From an uncultured Pelagibacteraceae bacterium (GTDB taxonomy: Bacteria; Pseudomonadota; Alphaproteobacteria; Pelagibacterales; Pelagibacteraceae), in contig CACNQD010000003.1 in assembly GCA_902622545.1 (NCBI GenBank), positions 186,001 through 250,000 on the forward strand: a stretch of 64,000 nt of DNA, written 5' to 3'. Numbering within the stretch: the first letter of the stretch is position 1; every line of letters begins with the position of its first letter. Under the pieces are notes generated by a model. The model was not told where the DNA came from and searched no databases. It was given only the letters and a program-made list of their open reading frames with translations. Positions 45,411-54,600 of the stretch are shown piece by piece. The position numbers were made by a program, and so were the translations under genes.

Positions 45411-46118
45411 TCATTTTTCTCCAGTTACAATTGGCTCTGTGCCCTTAGGTCTTTCACCTTCTAAATATTCACCTTTAACTAAATAATAAATTTGTTCTGC
45501 AACATTTGTAGTATGATCACCAATACGCTCAACGTTTTTGGTCACAAACAACAAGTGAGTTCCATCCTCTAAATTTTTTTCATTTTCTTTAAGATATTTT
45601 ATAACTTCTTGCATACAAAGATTTGTTAGATCATCTATTTGCTCGTCACTTTCCCAAACATTTACTGCCATTGACGCAGATCTTTCTAGATAAGCGTCTA
45701 ATGTTGATTTTAATTGTTTTTGAACACTAGTGGATACTCTATTTAATGCATCTACCAAATTCTTTGGAAGATTTTCATTAAGCAAAAGTGTTCTCTTGGA
45801 TATATTTTTTGCTAAATCACCTATTCTCTCTAAATCCGAAGACATTTTCAGAGCCGTTACAGTCTCTCTTAAATCAATTGCCATAGGTTGTCTCAATGCA
45901 ATTAAATTTACAACTTGCTGTTCAACTAAAGTCTCAAATTTATCTATTTTTTCATCGTCTTGAATTACAGTTTCTGCAATATCGCTATTTCTTGTTGTAA
46001 TGGCTTGAATAGCTTTACCTAAAGCATCCTCACACGCACTTCCCATTTTAATTATATTCGCATTAAGATTTTTGAGTTCTTCTTCGTAAGATTTAACTGT
46101 ATGTGGCGCTTCACCCAT
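45411..46118 (-). CDS. phoU: Phosphate transport system regulator PhoU
   Basis: Two repeated PhoU helical domains of about 110 residues each, which damp PhoR-PhoB signalling when phosphate is abundant and modulate PstSCAB. Metal-ligand regions are seen in KMSSDLERIGDLAKNISKR and FVTKNVERIGDHTTNVAEQI. Length 235 is typical. It overlaps the pstB stop by one base. Confidence 0.96.
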   Translation of the reverse strand: MGEAPHTVKSYEEELKNLNANIIKMGSACEDALGKAIQAITTRNSDIAETVIQDDEKIDKFETLVEQQVVNLIALRQPMAIDLRETVTALKMSSDLERIGDLAKNISKRTLLLNENLPKNLVDALNRVSTSVQKQLKSTLDAYLERSASMAVNVWESDEQIDDLTNLCMQEVIKYLKENEKNLEDGTHLLFVTKNVERIGDHTTNVAEQIYYLVKGEYLEGERPKGTEPIVTGEK

Positions 46119-46873
46119 TATCCAAACCTCCCGGTTATATAATCCTGTGTTTTTGTGTTATCAGGATTCTTAAATATCTTATCAGTTGATCCATGTTCAA
46201 TCAAATGTCCTAGGTGAAAAAAACCTGTATTTTGAGAGACACGTGCAGCTTGAGCCATAGAATGAGTTACAATTATTATTGTATGTTCCTTTTTTAACTC
46301 ATCAATCAATTCTTCAATTTGTGCTGTTGCTATTGGATCTAATGCTGAACAAGGCTCATCCATTAATATAACTTCTGGTCTTACGGAAATTGCTCTAGCA
46401 ATACAAAGTCTTTGTTGTTGTCCTCCAGATAAACCAGTTCCAGGTTCATGTAACCTATCTTTTACCTCTTCCCATAGTGCAGCCTTTTTTAAGCTAGTTT
46501 CAACAATTTCATCCATTTCTTGCTTTGATTGAGCCATACCGTGAATTGTTGGGCCGTATGATATATTTTCATATACAGTTTTTGGGAAAGGATTAGGTTT
46601 TTGAAAAACCATACCAATTTTTTCTCTAAGTCTTACTACATCGCAACTTTTATCATTTATATTAAAGTCATTAATTAAAATTTCTCCTTTAACACTACAG
46701 ATATCAATTACATCATTCATTCTATTAAGACATCTAAGAAAAGTTGATTTACCACAACCAGATGGACCAATTAATGCAGTTACTTGGTTTTCTTCAATAT
46801 CTAAACCTATATTATAGAGGGCCTGTTTTTTTCCATAAAAAACATCTACATTTTTTGCTTTAATCTTTATCAT
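46118..46873 (-). CDS. pstB: Phosphate ABC transporter ATP-binding protein PstB
   Basis: ATPase of the high-affinity phosphate importer. Walker A is [17 protein letters not shown], the signature [14 protein letters not shown], Walker [14 protein letters not shown], and the switch His is in [15 protein letters not shown], five bases before the ATG at 46873, makes it the likely start (251 residues) in preference to the ATG at 46894 inside pstA. The start is one base beyond the pstA stop. Confidence 0.97.
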   Translation of the reverse strand: MIKIKAKNVDVFYGKKQALYNIGLDIEENQVTALIGPSGCGKSTFLRCLNRMNDVIDICSVKGEILINDFNINDKSCDVVRLREKIGMVFQKPNPFPKTVYENISYGPTIHGMAQSKQEMDEIVETSLKKAALWEEVKDRLHEPGTGLSGGQQQRLCIARAISVRPEVILMDEPCSALDPIATAQIEELIDELKKEHTIIIVTHSMAQAARVSQNTGFFHLGHLIEHGSTDKIFKNPDNTKTQDYITGRFG

Positions 46874-46874
46874 T

Positions 46875-48143
46875 TTAACTCCATTTTTTTTCAAACTTAT
46901 GTCTAATTATTTGGGCAAATAAATTCATTATTATTAAAAAACCAAGTAAGACCATTATACATGCCGAGACTTTTTCAACAAATCCTCTCTCAGCACTTTC
47001 AGCCCAAATATAGATTTGAACTGGTAAACTTGCTGCAGGATCCATTGGTGACCCAGGTATCGTGTTAACAAAAGCAACCATTCCAATTAAAATTAGGGGT
47101 GCAGTTTCTCCTAAAGCTTGAGCTAAACCAATTATTGTACCTGATAAAGTCCCAGGCATTGAAAGAGGAACGGTATGATGCATTGTGGTTTGCATTCGAC
47201 TTGCGCCCATAGCAAGTGCTGCCTCTCTTATACTTGGAGGAACCGCTTTTAAAGATGCCCTCGCAGCTATAATTATTGTTGGTAAAGTCATCAATGATAA
47301 AGTGATACCTCCAACTAAAGGGGTAGACCTAGGAAGGTGAAATATAGCCAATAAAACACCTAATCCGAGTAACCCAAAGACAATAGATGGTACTGCAGCC
47401 AAGTTATTTATATTTACTTCAATAAAATCAGTAAATCTATTTTTAGGTGCAAACTCTTCAAGATAAATTGCTGCAAGCACCGCCACAGGAAAAGCTATCA
47501 TTAAGCATACAAGTATAGAAAAAATTGAGCCCATAAATGAACTAGCTATACCAGCAAGTTCTGGTTCTCTAGAGTCAGCATATGTAAAAAAACTGATATT
47601 AAATTTACTTTCAACTTTGCCTTTTGCAACAAGTTGATCGAAAATTTTTAATTGATAATCGCTTACCCTTCTTTGATCTTCCGGTAAATCTCTTGGATAA
47701 TTTCCTTTAAAGACTTGATCTAAATCATCTGAAGCGGTTAGATAAACTTCTTTTGTTTTTCCTATTAAACCAGGGTTATTTAGAAGTTCATTTTTAATTT
47801 CTTTTTCAAAAAAATAAGACACCATTCTCTTCAATTCATTTTCTTGATCTTCATTGGCATTTGGATCTAGGTCAGCCATTGATTTTAATGCTATATCGTA
47901 ATAATCAGCATCCTGTAAATCCTCATTAGAAGGATTTTGTTCTAACATCATTAATTCAGCATCAAAAGTTACTGGAACAATGAGCCACGTTTTTTGAAAA
48001 GCAGAATAGCCAGTTGAAAAAATTTTAAAAATAAAGATTGTTAAAAATAAAAGTGCCATAAAAATTGCACTCAGACCGTATAAGCGAAATCTCTGTTCAG
48101 CTTTGTATCTTTTATTTAATAATTGTTCTTTACTTTTATTCAT
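46875..48143 (-). CDS. pstA: Phosphate ABC transporter permease PstA
   Basis: Inner-membrane permease of 422 residues, longer than enterobacterial PstA because of a large periplasmic insertion between the first helix (about 23-43) and the core, as in other alphaproteobacteria. The permease core includes [23 protein letters not shown] and the EAA-type loop [30 protein letters not shown]. It overlaps pstC by 8 bases. Confidence 0.95.
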   Translation of the reverse strand: MNKSKEQLLNKRYKAEQRFRLYGLSAIFMALLFLTIFIFKIFSTGYSAFQKTWLIVPVTFDAELMMLEQNPSNEDLQDADYYDIALKSMADLDPNANEDQENELKRMVSYFFEKEIKNELLNNPGLIGKTKEVYLTASDDLDQVFKGNYPRDLPEDQRRVSDYQLKIFDQLVAKGKVESKFNISFFTYADSREPELAGIASSFMGSIFSILVCLMIAFPVAVLAAIYLEEFAPKNRFTDFIEVNINNLAAVPSIVFGLLGLGVLLAIFHLPRSTPLVGGITLSLMTLPTIIIAARASLKAVPPSIREAALAMGASRMQTTMHHTVPLSMPGTLSGTIIGLAQALGETAPLILIGMVAFVNTIPGSPMDPAASLPVQIYIWAESAERGFVEKVSACIMVLLGFLIIMNLFAQIIRHKFEKKWS

Positions 48144-49521
48144 ATTTCTCTCTATATTTTTTAACTACTCTTAAGGCCACGATATTTAAACAAAGCGTTA
48201 CTAGAAATAATGACATACCTAAAGCAAAAGCGGCTTGCGTTTTTGGGTCGCCAAAAGCTTGGTCTCCAATTAAAATTACCACAATTTGCGCTGTAATTGT
48301 TGAAGTAGATTCTAATGGATTTAAAGTCAAGTTAGCAGCTAAACCCGAGGCCATAACAACTATCATTGTTTCTCCAATAGCTCTTGAAACGCCAAGTAAA
48401 ATAGATCCAACTATCCCGGGCAAAGCTGCTGGAAAAATAACTCTCTTAATTGTTTCTGATTTAGTCGCTCCCATAGCGTAACTTCCATCTCTTAAACTTT
48501 GAGGCACACTTGTAATTACATCGTCACTTAAACTTGAAATAAATGGTATGATCATAATACCCATTACCCCTCCTGCTGCTAAAGCACTTTCAGCTGAAAC
48601 TTCAAGACCCATTGAGGTTCCTAATTCTTTCAAAAATGGTCCAACTGTTAGGGCAGCAAAAAAACCATAAACAACTGTTGGTATACCAGCTAAAATTTCA
48701 ATTAAAGGTTTTGCATATTGTCTAACTTTGCTAGATGCATATTCAGCTAAATAAATTCCACTCATTAATCCAATTGGGATAGCAACGCACATAGCAATAA
48801 ATGCAATAAAAAAAGTACCTGCAAAAATAGGGACCGCTCCAAAAGTATCTGAATACATTGATGGATCTAAAGCCTCAGAAGAATCTCTTACAAAAGCTTT
48901 TGCTGGATACCAATGAGTTCCAAAGACAAAATCAAATAATGGAATTACTTTAAAAAAATCTATAGTTTGAAATATAAGTGAGAAAACTATTCCAACAGTA
49001 GTTAATATTGCAGCTAAAGAGGCTGTAAATAAAACTGCATTCAAAAATTTTTCAACTGGTTCTCTTGTTCTAGAATTAGATGAAATTCTTTTATACGCAT
49101 AAGCAACTGAAGCAATGATTATAGATAATACTATAACAGCTTTTGAACTTTGAGCTATTGATCGAAGACTTAAATATTTTTCTGCTGAAGCCTCAATAAA
49201 AGGTGTAATTTCTCCGGTAAATTGTCCTCGCGACAATGATTTTGTTTTTTCGTATATTAAATTTAATTCATCATCAAGATAACCTTGATTTGAATAATCG
49301 CTTAAGACTAATAACTTTACAATTGTAGGCTCAAAAATTGCCCATAAAGAAAAAATTATAAAGGCTGGTATTGCGCACCAAATTGCAAGATAATAACCAT
49401 AAAATTGTGGTAATGCAGTTAATCTTTTATTTGAAGATTGAATTGTATATGCTTTTTTGCGTCCAAAATAATAGCTTGTGAAACCTAGAAGAACAATAAA
49501 TGTAAACAATATTAAGTTCAA
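48136..49521 (-). CDS. pstC: Phosphate ABC transporter permease PstC
   Basis: Partner permease of 461 residues, also extended at the N-terminus. Core motifs are VPIFAGTFFIAFIAMCVAIPIGLMSGIYLAEYAS, EILAGIPTVVYGFFAALTVGPFL and the EAA-type loop RDGSYAMGATKSETIKRVIFPAALPGIVG. AAGGAGA, about 5 bases before the ATG, is a good ribosome-binding site. It is separated from pstS by an intrinsic terminator, so expression probably relies on readthrough or another promoter. Confidence 0.95.
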   Translation of the reverse strand: MNLILFTFIVLLGFTSYYFGRKKAYTIQSSNKRLTALPQFYGYYLAIWCAIPAFIIFSLWAIFEPTIVKLLVLSDYSNQGYLDDELNLIYEKTKSLSRGQFTGEITPFIEASAEKYLSLRSIAQSSKAVIVLSIIIASVAYAYKRISSNSRTREPVEKFLNAVLFTASLAAILTTVGIVFSLIFQTIDFFKVIPLFDFVFGTHWYPAKAFVRDSSEALDPSMYSDTFGAVPIFAGTFFIAFIAMCVAIPIGLMSGIYLAEYASSKVRQYAKPLIEILAGIPTVVYGFFAALTVGPFLKELGTSMGLEVSAESALAAGGVMGIMIIPFISSLSDDVITSVPQSLRDGSYAMGATKSETIKRVIFPAALPGIVGSILLGVSRAIGETMIVVMASGLAANLTLNPLESTSTITAQIVVILIGDQAFGDPKTQAAFALGMSLFLVTLCLNIVALRVVKKYREKYE

Positions 49522-49556
49522 AAGAATCTCCTTTATTGGGACTTTACTATTATTTG

Positions 49557-49588
49557 AAAAAAAAGGGGTCTAAAAAGACCCCCTTTTT
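49557..49588 (-). terminator. Intrinsic terminator between pstS and pstC
   Basis: On the minus strand a perfect 7-bp stem, GGGGTCT paired with AGACCCC, encloses a four-base TTTT loop and is followed by eight T residues (complement of 49557-49564). It lies just after the pstS stop. The plus strand also has a shorter T run after the hairpin. This would make pstS mRNA more abundant than pstCAB mRNA. Confidence 0.88.
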
Positions 49589-49612
49589 AATGATTTGTTA
49601 ACTGAGAAACAA

Positions 49613-50644
49613 TTAATTACCCATAGCAACTAGCTTCGTAGCATTAGTTCTAGTTGTTTTATACAACTTAGAGTCTAATGGCACCAAACCAATGTCTGCT
49701 AGATAACCACCTTTTCCTATAGCTTTCTTAGTTGTGAATTCTTTCACAAACTCATGTAAGCCTGGAATTACCCCAACGTGAGCTTTTTTCACGTAAAAGA
49801 ATAAAGGTCTGGCAACAGCATAACTGTAGTCTTGAATAGACTTCAATGATGGTTGTCCACCATCAATACTTGCTGCTTGTAATTTATCTTTTGCAGCTAG
49901 GAAATAACTGAAGCCAAAGAAACCAAACATTTCTTTATCTTGAGTTAACTTTTGGATGATTAAACTATCGTTTTCTCCAACTTCAATAGCAGCACCATCT
50001 TCTCTGTAAAGTTTTTGAGGTTTTTTGTATTTTTTATTTCCAGCTTCAAAACCTGCTTTATAAAGAGCTTTAGCTTCTTTAGTCATACCTTTTTTCATTA
50101 CTAAAGAATTCCAAGCATCTCTAGTTCCTGATGTTCCTGGTGGGATCATCACTGAAATTTTTTGTTTTGGTAAGCTAGGGTCAATTTGATCCCAAGTTTT
50201 ATAAATATTTGGAACTAATTTACCATCAACAACTGTATGAGCGGCTAGCGCTAAGTATAATTGTTCTTTTGTAAAGTTTACTGGTTTTGCATCTTTACTG
50301 TAAGCTAATGTAATACCGTCGTTTCCAATTACGATTTCAACGATATCATTAACACCATTTTTCTTACATAGTGCTTTTTCTTTATCTTTCATAGCTCTTG
50401 ATGCATTTGTAATATCTGGATGTTGTTCACCTACACCAGCGCAAAATAGTTTAGCTCCACCACCAGTACCAGTAGACTCAATAACAGGAGTTTTAAATCC
50501 TGAACCACCAAATCTTTCAGCAACAACAGTCGCATAAGGGAATACCGTAGAAGAACCAACTATCTTAATTTGATCTCTTGCTTGAGCAACAGTTGCTATT
50601 GATAAAGCAACTAATGAAGCAATTATTATAGTTAGTTTTTTCAT
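49613..50644 (-). CDS. pstS: Phosphate ABC transporter substrate-binding protein PstS
   Basis: Periplasmic phosphate-binding protein. A Sec signal peptide (MKKLTIIIASLVALSIATVAQA) precedes the mature start RDQIKIVGSSTVFPYATVV. Phosphate-contacting segments include IESTGTGGGAK and MIPPGTSGTRDAW. I chose the ATG at 50644, not 50662, because it gives a standard signal peptide and AAAGGA lies upstream. Length 343. It has its own Pho box, and a terminator follows, so strong regulated expression is expected under phosphate starvation. Confidence 0.96.
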   Translation of the reverse strand: MKKLTIIIASLVALSIATVAQARDQIKIVGSSTVFPYATVVAERFGGSGFKTPVIESTGTGGGAKLFCAGVGEQHPDITNASRAMKDKEKALCKKNGVNDIVEIVIGNDGITLAYSKDAKPVNFTKEQLYLALAAHTVVDGKLVPNIYKTWDQIDPSLPKQKISVMIPPGTSGTRDAWNSLVMKKGMTKEAKALYKAGFEAGNKKYKKPQKLYREDGAAIEVGENDSLIIQKLTQDKEMFGFFGFSYFLAAKDKLQAASIDGGQPSLKSIQDYSYAVARPLFFYVKKAHVGVIPGLHEFVKEFTTKKAIGKGGYLADIGLVPLDSKLYKTTRTNATKLVAMGN

Positions 50645-50714
50645 TATCTTTAATCCTTTCATTATTTATTAATTAAAAGATGACAGACTCGTATAAATTT
50701 ATTGAATCTTTAAT

Positions 50715-50732
50715 ATTACAGAATTGTTACAC
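50715..50732 (-). promoter_or_regulatory. Pho box (PhoB binding site) upstream of pstS
   Basis: On the minus strand GTGTAACAATTCTGTAAT fits the 7-4-7 direct-repeat layout of Pho boxes (consensus CTGTnAT-n4-CTGTnAT). A further GTTAC-containing half repeat lies upstream, forming GTTACA/TGTAAC arms around 50725-50750. It is 71 bases upstream of the pstS start. Confidence 0.75.
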
Positions 50733-50776
50733 TTTTGTTAAAAATGTAACTTTATAGTTGAAACTTAATAAAACTT

Positions 50777-51385
50777 TTAGTTGTATTTTTTTGATATAAT
50801 TATCTTTTCAACATCAGTTTCTAGGCCTCCACTACATGACACGGGGTTTACCTTTTCACTAAGAGCTAGTTCATTGCTTGGACGTAAAGTTACTTCAAGT
50901 TTTACCAAGTTTACTAATTCTTCTCTAATATCTTCATCATATCTCCAGCTAGGCCATGAGCTTGGTGTTGAAAATATAGAGGTTAAATAACTTGTAGCCA
51001 TAGTATATCTGTAATTACTCAAGTTTTCATTCCTTAATAAAAAATCTCTTACAGAACTAAAAATATTTCTACATCTAAAAGAATCCGAAAAGTAATTTTC
51101 CTCCTTAAGATTTTTACTCATAGGAACAGAAACAATTAAATCAATTGAGTTTTTAGAATATGAGGTAACTACGTCAGTATAAAATTCAGACTCAGCAATC
51201 TCTAAATGATCTTTTATAGAAGGATATGAAGTTTTTAAATCTGCTTCTAGTCTAAAAATCCCAATATCAAAAACTGTAAGTTGCTGATTTCTTAATAATG
51301 TTGTTATATCTTTGGAAAAAACACTTGTTGTTAAAGAGCTTAACAAAAAAGCAAAAATTAAAATATTTTTAAGTATTCTAATCAT
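50777..51385 (-). CDS. Exported protein of unknown function in the pho-pst cluster
   Basis: About 202 residues from the ATG at 51385. A signal peptide (MIRILKNILIFAFLLSSLTTSVFS) precedes a soluble domain with two separated cysteines, in SFRCRNIFSS and PVSCSGGLET, which could form a disulfide. I recognise no domain. A conserved-looking SSWPSWRYDEDIREELVNLV segment suggests a defined fold. It sits between phoR and pstS on the same strand, so a role in phosphate-limited growth is plausible but unproven. Confidence 0.78.
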   Translation of the reverse strand: MIRILKNILIFAFLLSSLTTSVFSKDITTLLRNQQLTVFDIGIFRLEADLKTSYPSIKDHLEIAESEFYTDVVTSYSKNSIDLIVSVPMSKNLKEENYFSDSFRCRNIFSSVRDFLLRNENLSNYRYTMATSYLTSIFSTPSSWPSWRYDEDIREELVNLVKLEVTLRPSNELALSEKVNPVSCSGGLETDVEKIIISKKYN

Positions 51386-51475
51386 GCTTAAAAATAATAA
51401 AAAGACTAACATTAATCAAGTAAAGAAATGTTATAAAAACGTTCTAAAATTATTATAAAACAATACTTTTTAAAT

Positions 51476-52621
51476 CTAAGTTTTTGTTGGTAAATAAATT
51501 TGAACTTCAGTTCCTTTATTTTCCTCACTTAGAATCTCATAATGTCCACGATGTTGAGTAACAATATGTTTAACAATAGCTAATCCTAAACCAGTTCCAC
51601 CAACCCTATTACTTTGTTCAAGATCTACCCTAAAAAATCTTTCTGTAATTCTAGAAATATATCTTTGAGGAATACCAACACCTTCATCTTTAATACTGAT
51701 CATAAAATTTTTTTCTAACAATTTACCAACACTAATTTTGCTTGATATAAAAATAGACTTGTTTTCATTTGAATACTTAATTGCATTATCTAAAAGATTA
51801 GAAAAAACAGTTTGTAATTTTTTTTCATCTCCAATAACAATCGTTGGATTAGCGAGAGATAAATTAATATTTAATTTCTTTCTTTTTAAAATAATCTCAA
51901 AATTACTGATGATTGTTTTGAAAAGATCATTTATATCTACTAAAGAGTTTGGCCTTATGTGTTCTTCTAATTCAATTCTTGTGAGTATTAAAAGATCATT
52001 AATTAAATTTTCCATTCTATTTGATTGATCAGTCATTATTTTCATAAATTTTTTTTTAGCCTTTTCATCATCAGACGCTGGGCCCTCAATTGTTTCTAAT
52101 GATCCTTTGATTGCCATTAAAGGTGTTCTTAATTCATGGCTTACATTAGCTACAAAATCAGTTTTAAATTTTTGTGCTTTTGTAATTTCAGTAAAATCTT
52201 TTAAAAATAACACAACAGAATCTGGTTCAGTAAATAAATGAGTTGGACCAGGAATAATATAAATTTTATAAAATTGATATGATGGGAGGTCTATTTCAAT
52301 GTCAATATTTTTTGTTTTATTTTCAACAATAGCTTTTTCAATATTTTCTATTAATTCTGGTTTTCGAATTACAGAGGATATGTTTTTATCAATTAAATTA
52401 CTTCCAAATCTTTTTAATGCACTTGGATTAGCATATTTAATTATATTATATTTATTTAATGCGAAAAACTGATCTTCAAGCTCGTCTATAATTACTCTTT
52501 TTGTTTTTTCCTCTCTTTTATTAACTATTATGGCAGTATTTATTGGTTTGTTTTTTTTTTGATTAAGTAAATATAGGAGATAAATTATAACAATTACAAG
52601 TAGGATGACTAAATATTCCAT
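51476..52621 (-). CDS. phoR: Phosphate regulon sensor histidine kinase PhoR
   Basis: Membrane histidine kinase of 381 residues. A single N-terminal helix (EYLVILLVIVIIYLLYLL) is followed by a PAS-like region (about 45-145). The HisKA phosphorylation motif VANVSHELRTPL and the ATP-binding boxes DNAIKYSNENKSI, ISIKDEGVGIP and GGTGLGLAIVKHI follow. No periplasmic sensory domain is present, as expected if PhoR senses through PstSCAB-PhoU. It is unusual in being separated from phoB by the whole pst operon. Confidence 0.92.
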   Translation of the reverse strand: MEYLVILLVIVIIYLLYLLNQKKNKPINTAIIVNKREEKTKRVIIDELEDQFFALNKYNIIKYANPSALKRFGSNLIDKNISSVIRKPELIENIEKAIVENKTKNIDIEIDLPSYQFYKIYIIPGPTHLFTEPDSVVLFLKDFTEITKAQKFKTDFVANVSHELRTPLMAIKGSLETIEGPASDDEKAKKKFMKIMTDQSNRMENLINDLLILTRIELEEHIRPNSLVDINDLFKTIISNFEIILKRKKLNINLSLANPTIVIGDEKKLQTVFSNLLDNAIKYSNENKSIFISSKISVGKLLEKNFMISIKDEGVGIPQRYISRITERFFRVDLEQSNRVGGTGLGLAIVKHIVTQHRGHYEILSEENKGTEVQIYLPTKT

Positions 52622-52684
52622 AAATTAGATAGTTTAATTTTGCAATATTACACTTTTTAATGCAAACAAATTAAGAAAAATTAA

Positions 52685-53692
52685 CTAATGGTTAGGTGAA
52701 ATATTGTTAAAAAATATTTTTGCTGTTTCTTCCCAAGTGAATTTTTTTGCAAATTCAAGACAATCATTTCTATCAACTTTTAAAGCTTTTTGGGCTGAAA
52801 CTTTAAGATTATTGTCTAAACAATTTATTTTGGATCCTTCAAATATATCTTTAGGACCTGGAACAGGATACGCTGCAACAGGTGTTCCACAATTTAAAGC
52901 CTCGGTAACCACAATTCCAAATGTATCTGTTTTACTAGGGAATACAAAAACATCGGAGGATGCAAAATGTGATGCTAATTCACCGTTGGTTTTTTCTCCT
53001 AAAAAAATATCTTTAGGGAATTCTTTTTTTAATTTTTTTAAATCAGGTCCTTTTCCTATTATTATTTTTGTACCTTCTAAATCACATTCTAAAAAAGCTC
53101 TTATATTTTTCTCAACTGCAACTCTTCCAACATAAATCCAAATTGGTCTTTTGTGGGGTAAATCAATTTTTTTAGGGTTCTTAAATGCTCCGTGATTTCC
53201 ACCTCTGGTCCAAGTAATCATTTTATTATCATCTATACCTATATTAATTAATTCTCTTCTCATAGACTCTGTTGTTACTAAAATTCTCTCAGCCTTATTA
53301 TGAAAATTTGCTAAAAATTTTTCAGCCCATTTTGCAGGTATAATTGGAAAATATAATTTAAGATATTTATCAAACCTTGTATGAAAACTTGTAGTAAACT
53401 TTAGATTATTCTTTAAACAATATCTTCTTGCCATAGTTCCTATAGGACCTTCAGTAGCGATATGAATTGCATCAGGTTTTATTTTTTTTATCAAACTACC
53501 AACTCTTGGCCAAACATTAATAGATAATCTAATTTCATTATATTTGGGCATCGGAAAAGTTAAAAATAAGTCTGGAGTGATATATTCTACTAAATGACCC
53601 TGTTTTTTTAAAACTTGCCCTGTTTCATGAAGAGTTCTTACTACACCATTAACTTGAGGGAAATATGCATCTGTCGCAATTAAGATTTTCAT
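52685..53692 (-). CDS. agt: Glycosyltransferase family 4, probable glycolipid synthase (Agt-like)
   Basis: Two-domain GT-B enzyme of 335 residues. The N-terminal domain begins MKILIATDAYFPQVNGVVRTL, and the C-terminal nucleotide-sugar domain contains IWIYVGRVAVEKNIRAFLE and the E-x7-E motif in FPSKTDTFGIVVTEALNCGTPVAA. It lies 3 bases after a PlcP-type phospholipase C. This PlcP-glycosyltransferase pair in SAR11 and other marine bacteria replaces phospholipids with glucosyl- or glucuronosyl-diacylglycerol when phosphate is scarce. The sugar transferred cannot be read from sequence. Confidence 0.85.
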   Translation of the reverse strand: MKILIATDAYFPQVNGVVRTLHETGQVLKKQGHLVEYITPDLFLTFPMPKYNEIRLSINVWPRVGSLIKKIKPDAIHIATEGPIGTMARRYCLKNNLKFTTSFHTRFDKYLKLYFPIIPAKWAEKFLANFHNKAERILVTTESMRRELINIGIDDNKMITWTRGGNHGAFKNPKKIDLPHKRPIWIYVGRVAVEKNIRAFLECDLEGTKIIIGKGPDLKKLKKEFPKDIFLGEKTNGELASHFASSDVFVFPSKTDTFGIVVTEALNCGTPVAAYPVPGPKDIFEGSKINCLDNNLKVSAQKALKVDRNDCLEFAKKFTWEETAKIFFNNISPNH

Positions 53693-53695
53693 TTT

Positions 53696-54517
53696 TTAAG
53701 ATGCTTTTTTAAGATTTTTTGTTTTTAAAGTTTGTGAAATTTCCTCATTATTGAAATATTTATCTCTTATTTTATCCCAATAAATAATTTCGAATTTTCC
53801 ATTGTAATTTTCTACTAATGCGGTGCAGGACTCAACCCAATCACCACAATTAAGATAATTTATTCCATTGAAATCTTGATCTTCCGCATGATGAATATGA
53901 CCACAAATTATTCCATCATATTTTTTGTTTTTTGCATAATCTGAAAGTGTTTTTTCATATTCGCCAATATATTTTACTGCATTTTTAACTTTATATTTTA
54001 AGAATTTAGCAAGTGACCAATAATCTTTGCCTCTTAATTTTCTAAAGAAATTTATAACCACATTAATTCTTAATAATAAATTATAAGCAACAGATCCAAT
54101 TTTAGATAACCATTTAGCGTGTTTCATTACCCCGTCCCACGCATCACCATGTACAATTAAATATTTTTTTCCTAAATTAGTTTCGTGAACAATTCTATTT
54201 AACATGTGTATGTCGCCAAAATTCATAGGAATAAATTTTCTAAATAATTCATCATGATTGCCTACTATGTAGAAAACTTTAGTACCATGTCTTGCTTTTC
54301 TTAATATTTTTTGAATTACGTCATTATGTTCTTGAGGCCAATAAAAATTTTTTTGCATCGCCCAAACATCAACAATATCTCCAACAAGATAAAGATTTTC
54401 TGATCTAGAGTTTTTAAAAAATTCTAAAATCTTACTTGCCTGACACCCCTTTGTTCCAAGATGTAAATCTGAAATAAATATACTTCTATACTTTAATAAA
54501 GGTGATTTATTTGTCAT
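53696..54517 (-). CDS. plcP: PlcP-type phospholipase C (metallophosphoesterase)
   Basis: Calcineurin-fold phosphoesterase of 273 residues. Metal motifs are FISDLHLGTKG (14-24), LVGDIVDVWAM (43-53), IVGNHDELFRK and the GHIHHAED set near residue 208. PlcP family hallmarks WPQEHNDVIQKILRKARHGTKV and GDWVESCTAL are present and separate it from LpxH. It releases diacylglycerol from phosphatidylglycerol or phosphatidylethanolamine during lipid remodelling. A degenerate Pho-box-like sequence lies 65 bases upstream. Confidence 0.9.
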   Translation of the reverse strand: MTNKSPLLKYRSIFISDLHLGTKGCQASKILEFFKNSRSENLYLVGDIVDVWAMQKNFYWPQEHNDVIQKILRKARHGTKVFYIVGNHDELFRKFIPMNFGDIHMLNRIVHETNLGKKYLIVHGDAWDGVMKHAKWLSKIGSVAYNLLLRINVVINFFRKLRGKDYWSLAKFLKYKVKNAVKYIGEYEKTLSDYAKNKKYDGIICGHIHHAEDQDFNGINYLNCGDWVESCTALVENYNGKFEIIYWDKIRDKYFNNEEISQTLKTKNLKKAS

Positions 54518-54581
54518 ATAAACTTGTTTTATTTTTTGATTCGCTTATAAGTAGAAACATAACTACCTTGTACATAATAAT

Positions 54582-54599
54582 GTTACAGAATTATTAAAT
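54582..54599 (-). promoter_or_regulatory. Weak Pho-box-like sequence upstream of plcP
   Basis: On the minus strand ATTTAATAATTCTGTAAC has one good repeat (CTGTAAC) and one poor repeat in the 7-4-7 layout. It shares the 10-mer AATTCTGTAA with the pstS Pho box and lies at a similar distance from its gene (65 bases). Function is uncertain. Confidence 0.3.
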
Positions 54600-54600
54600 T

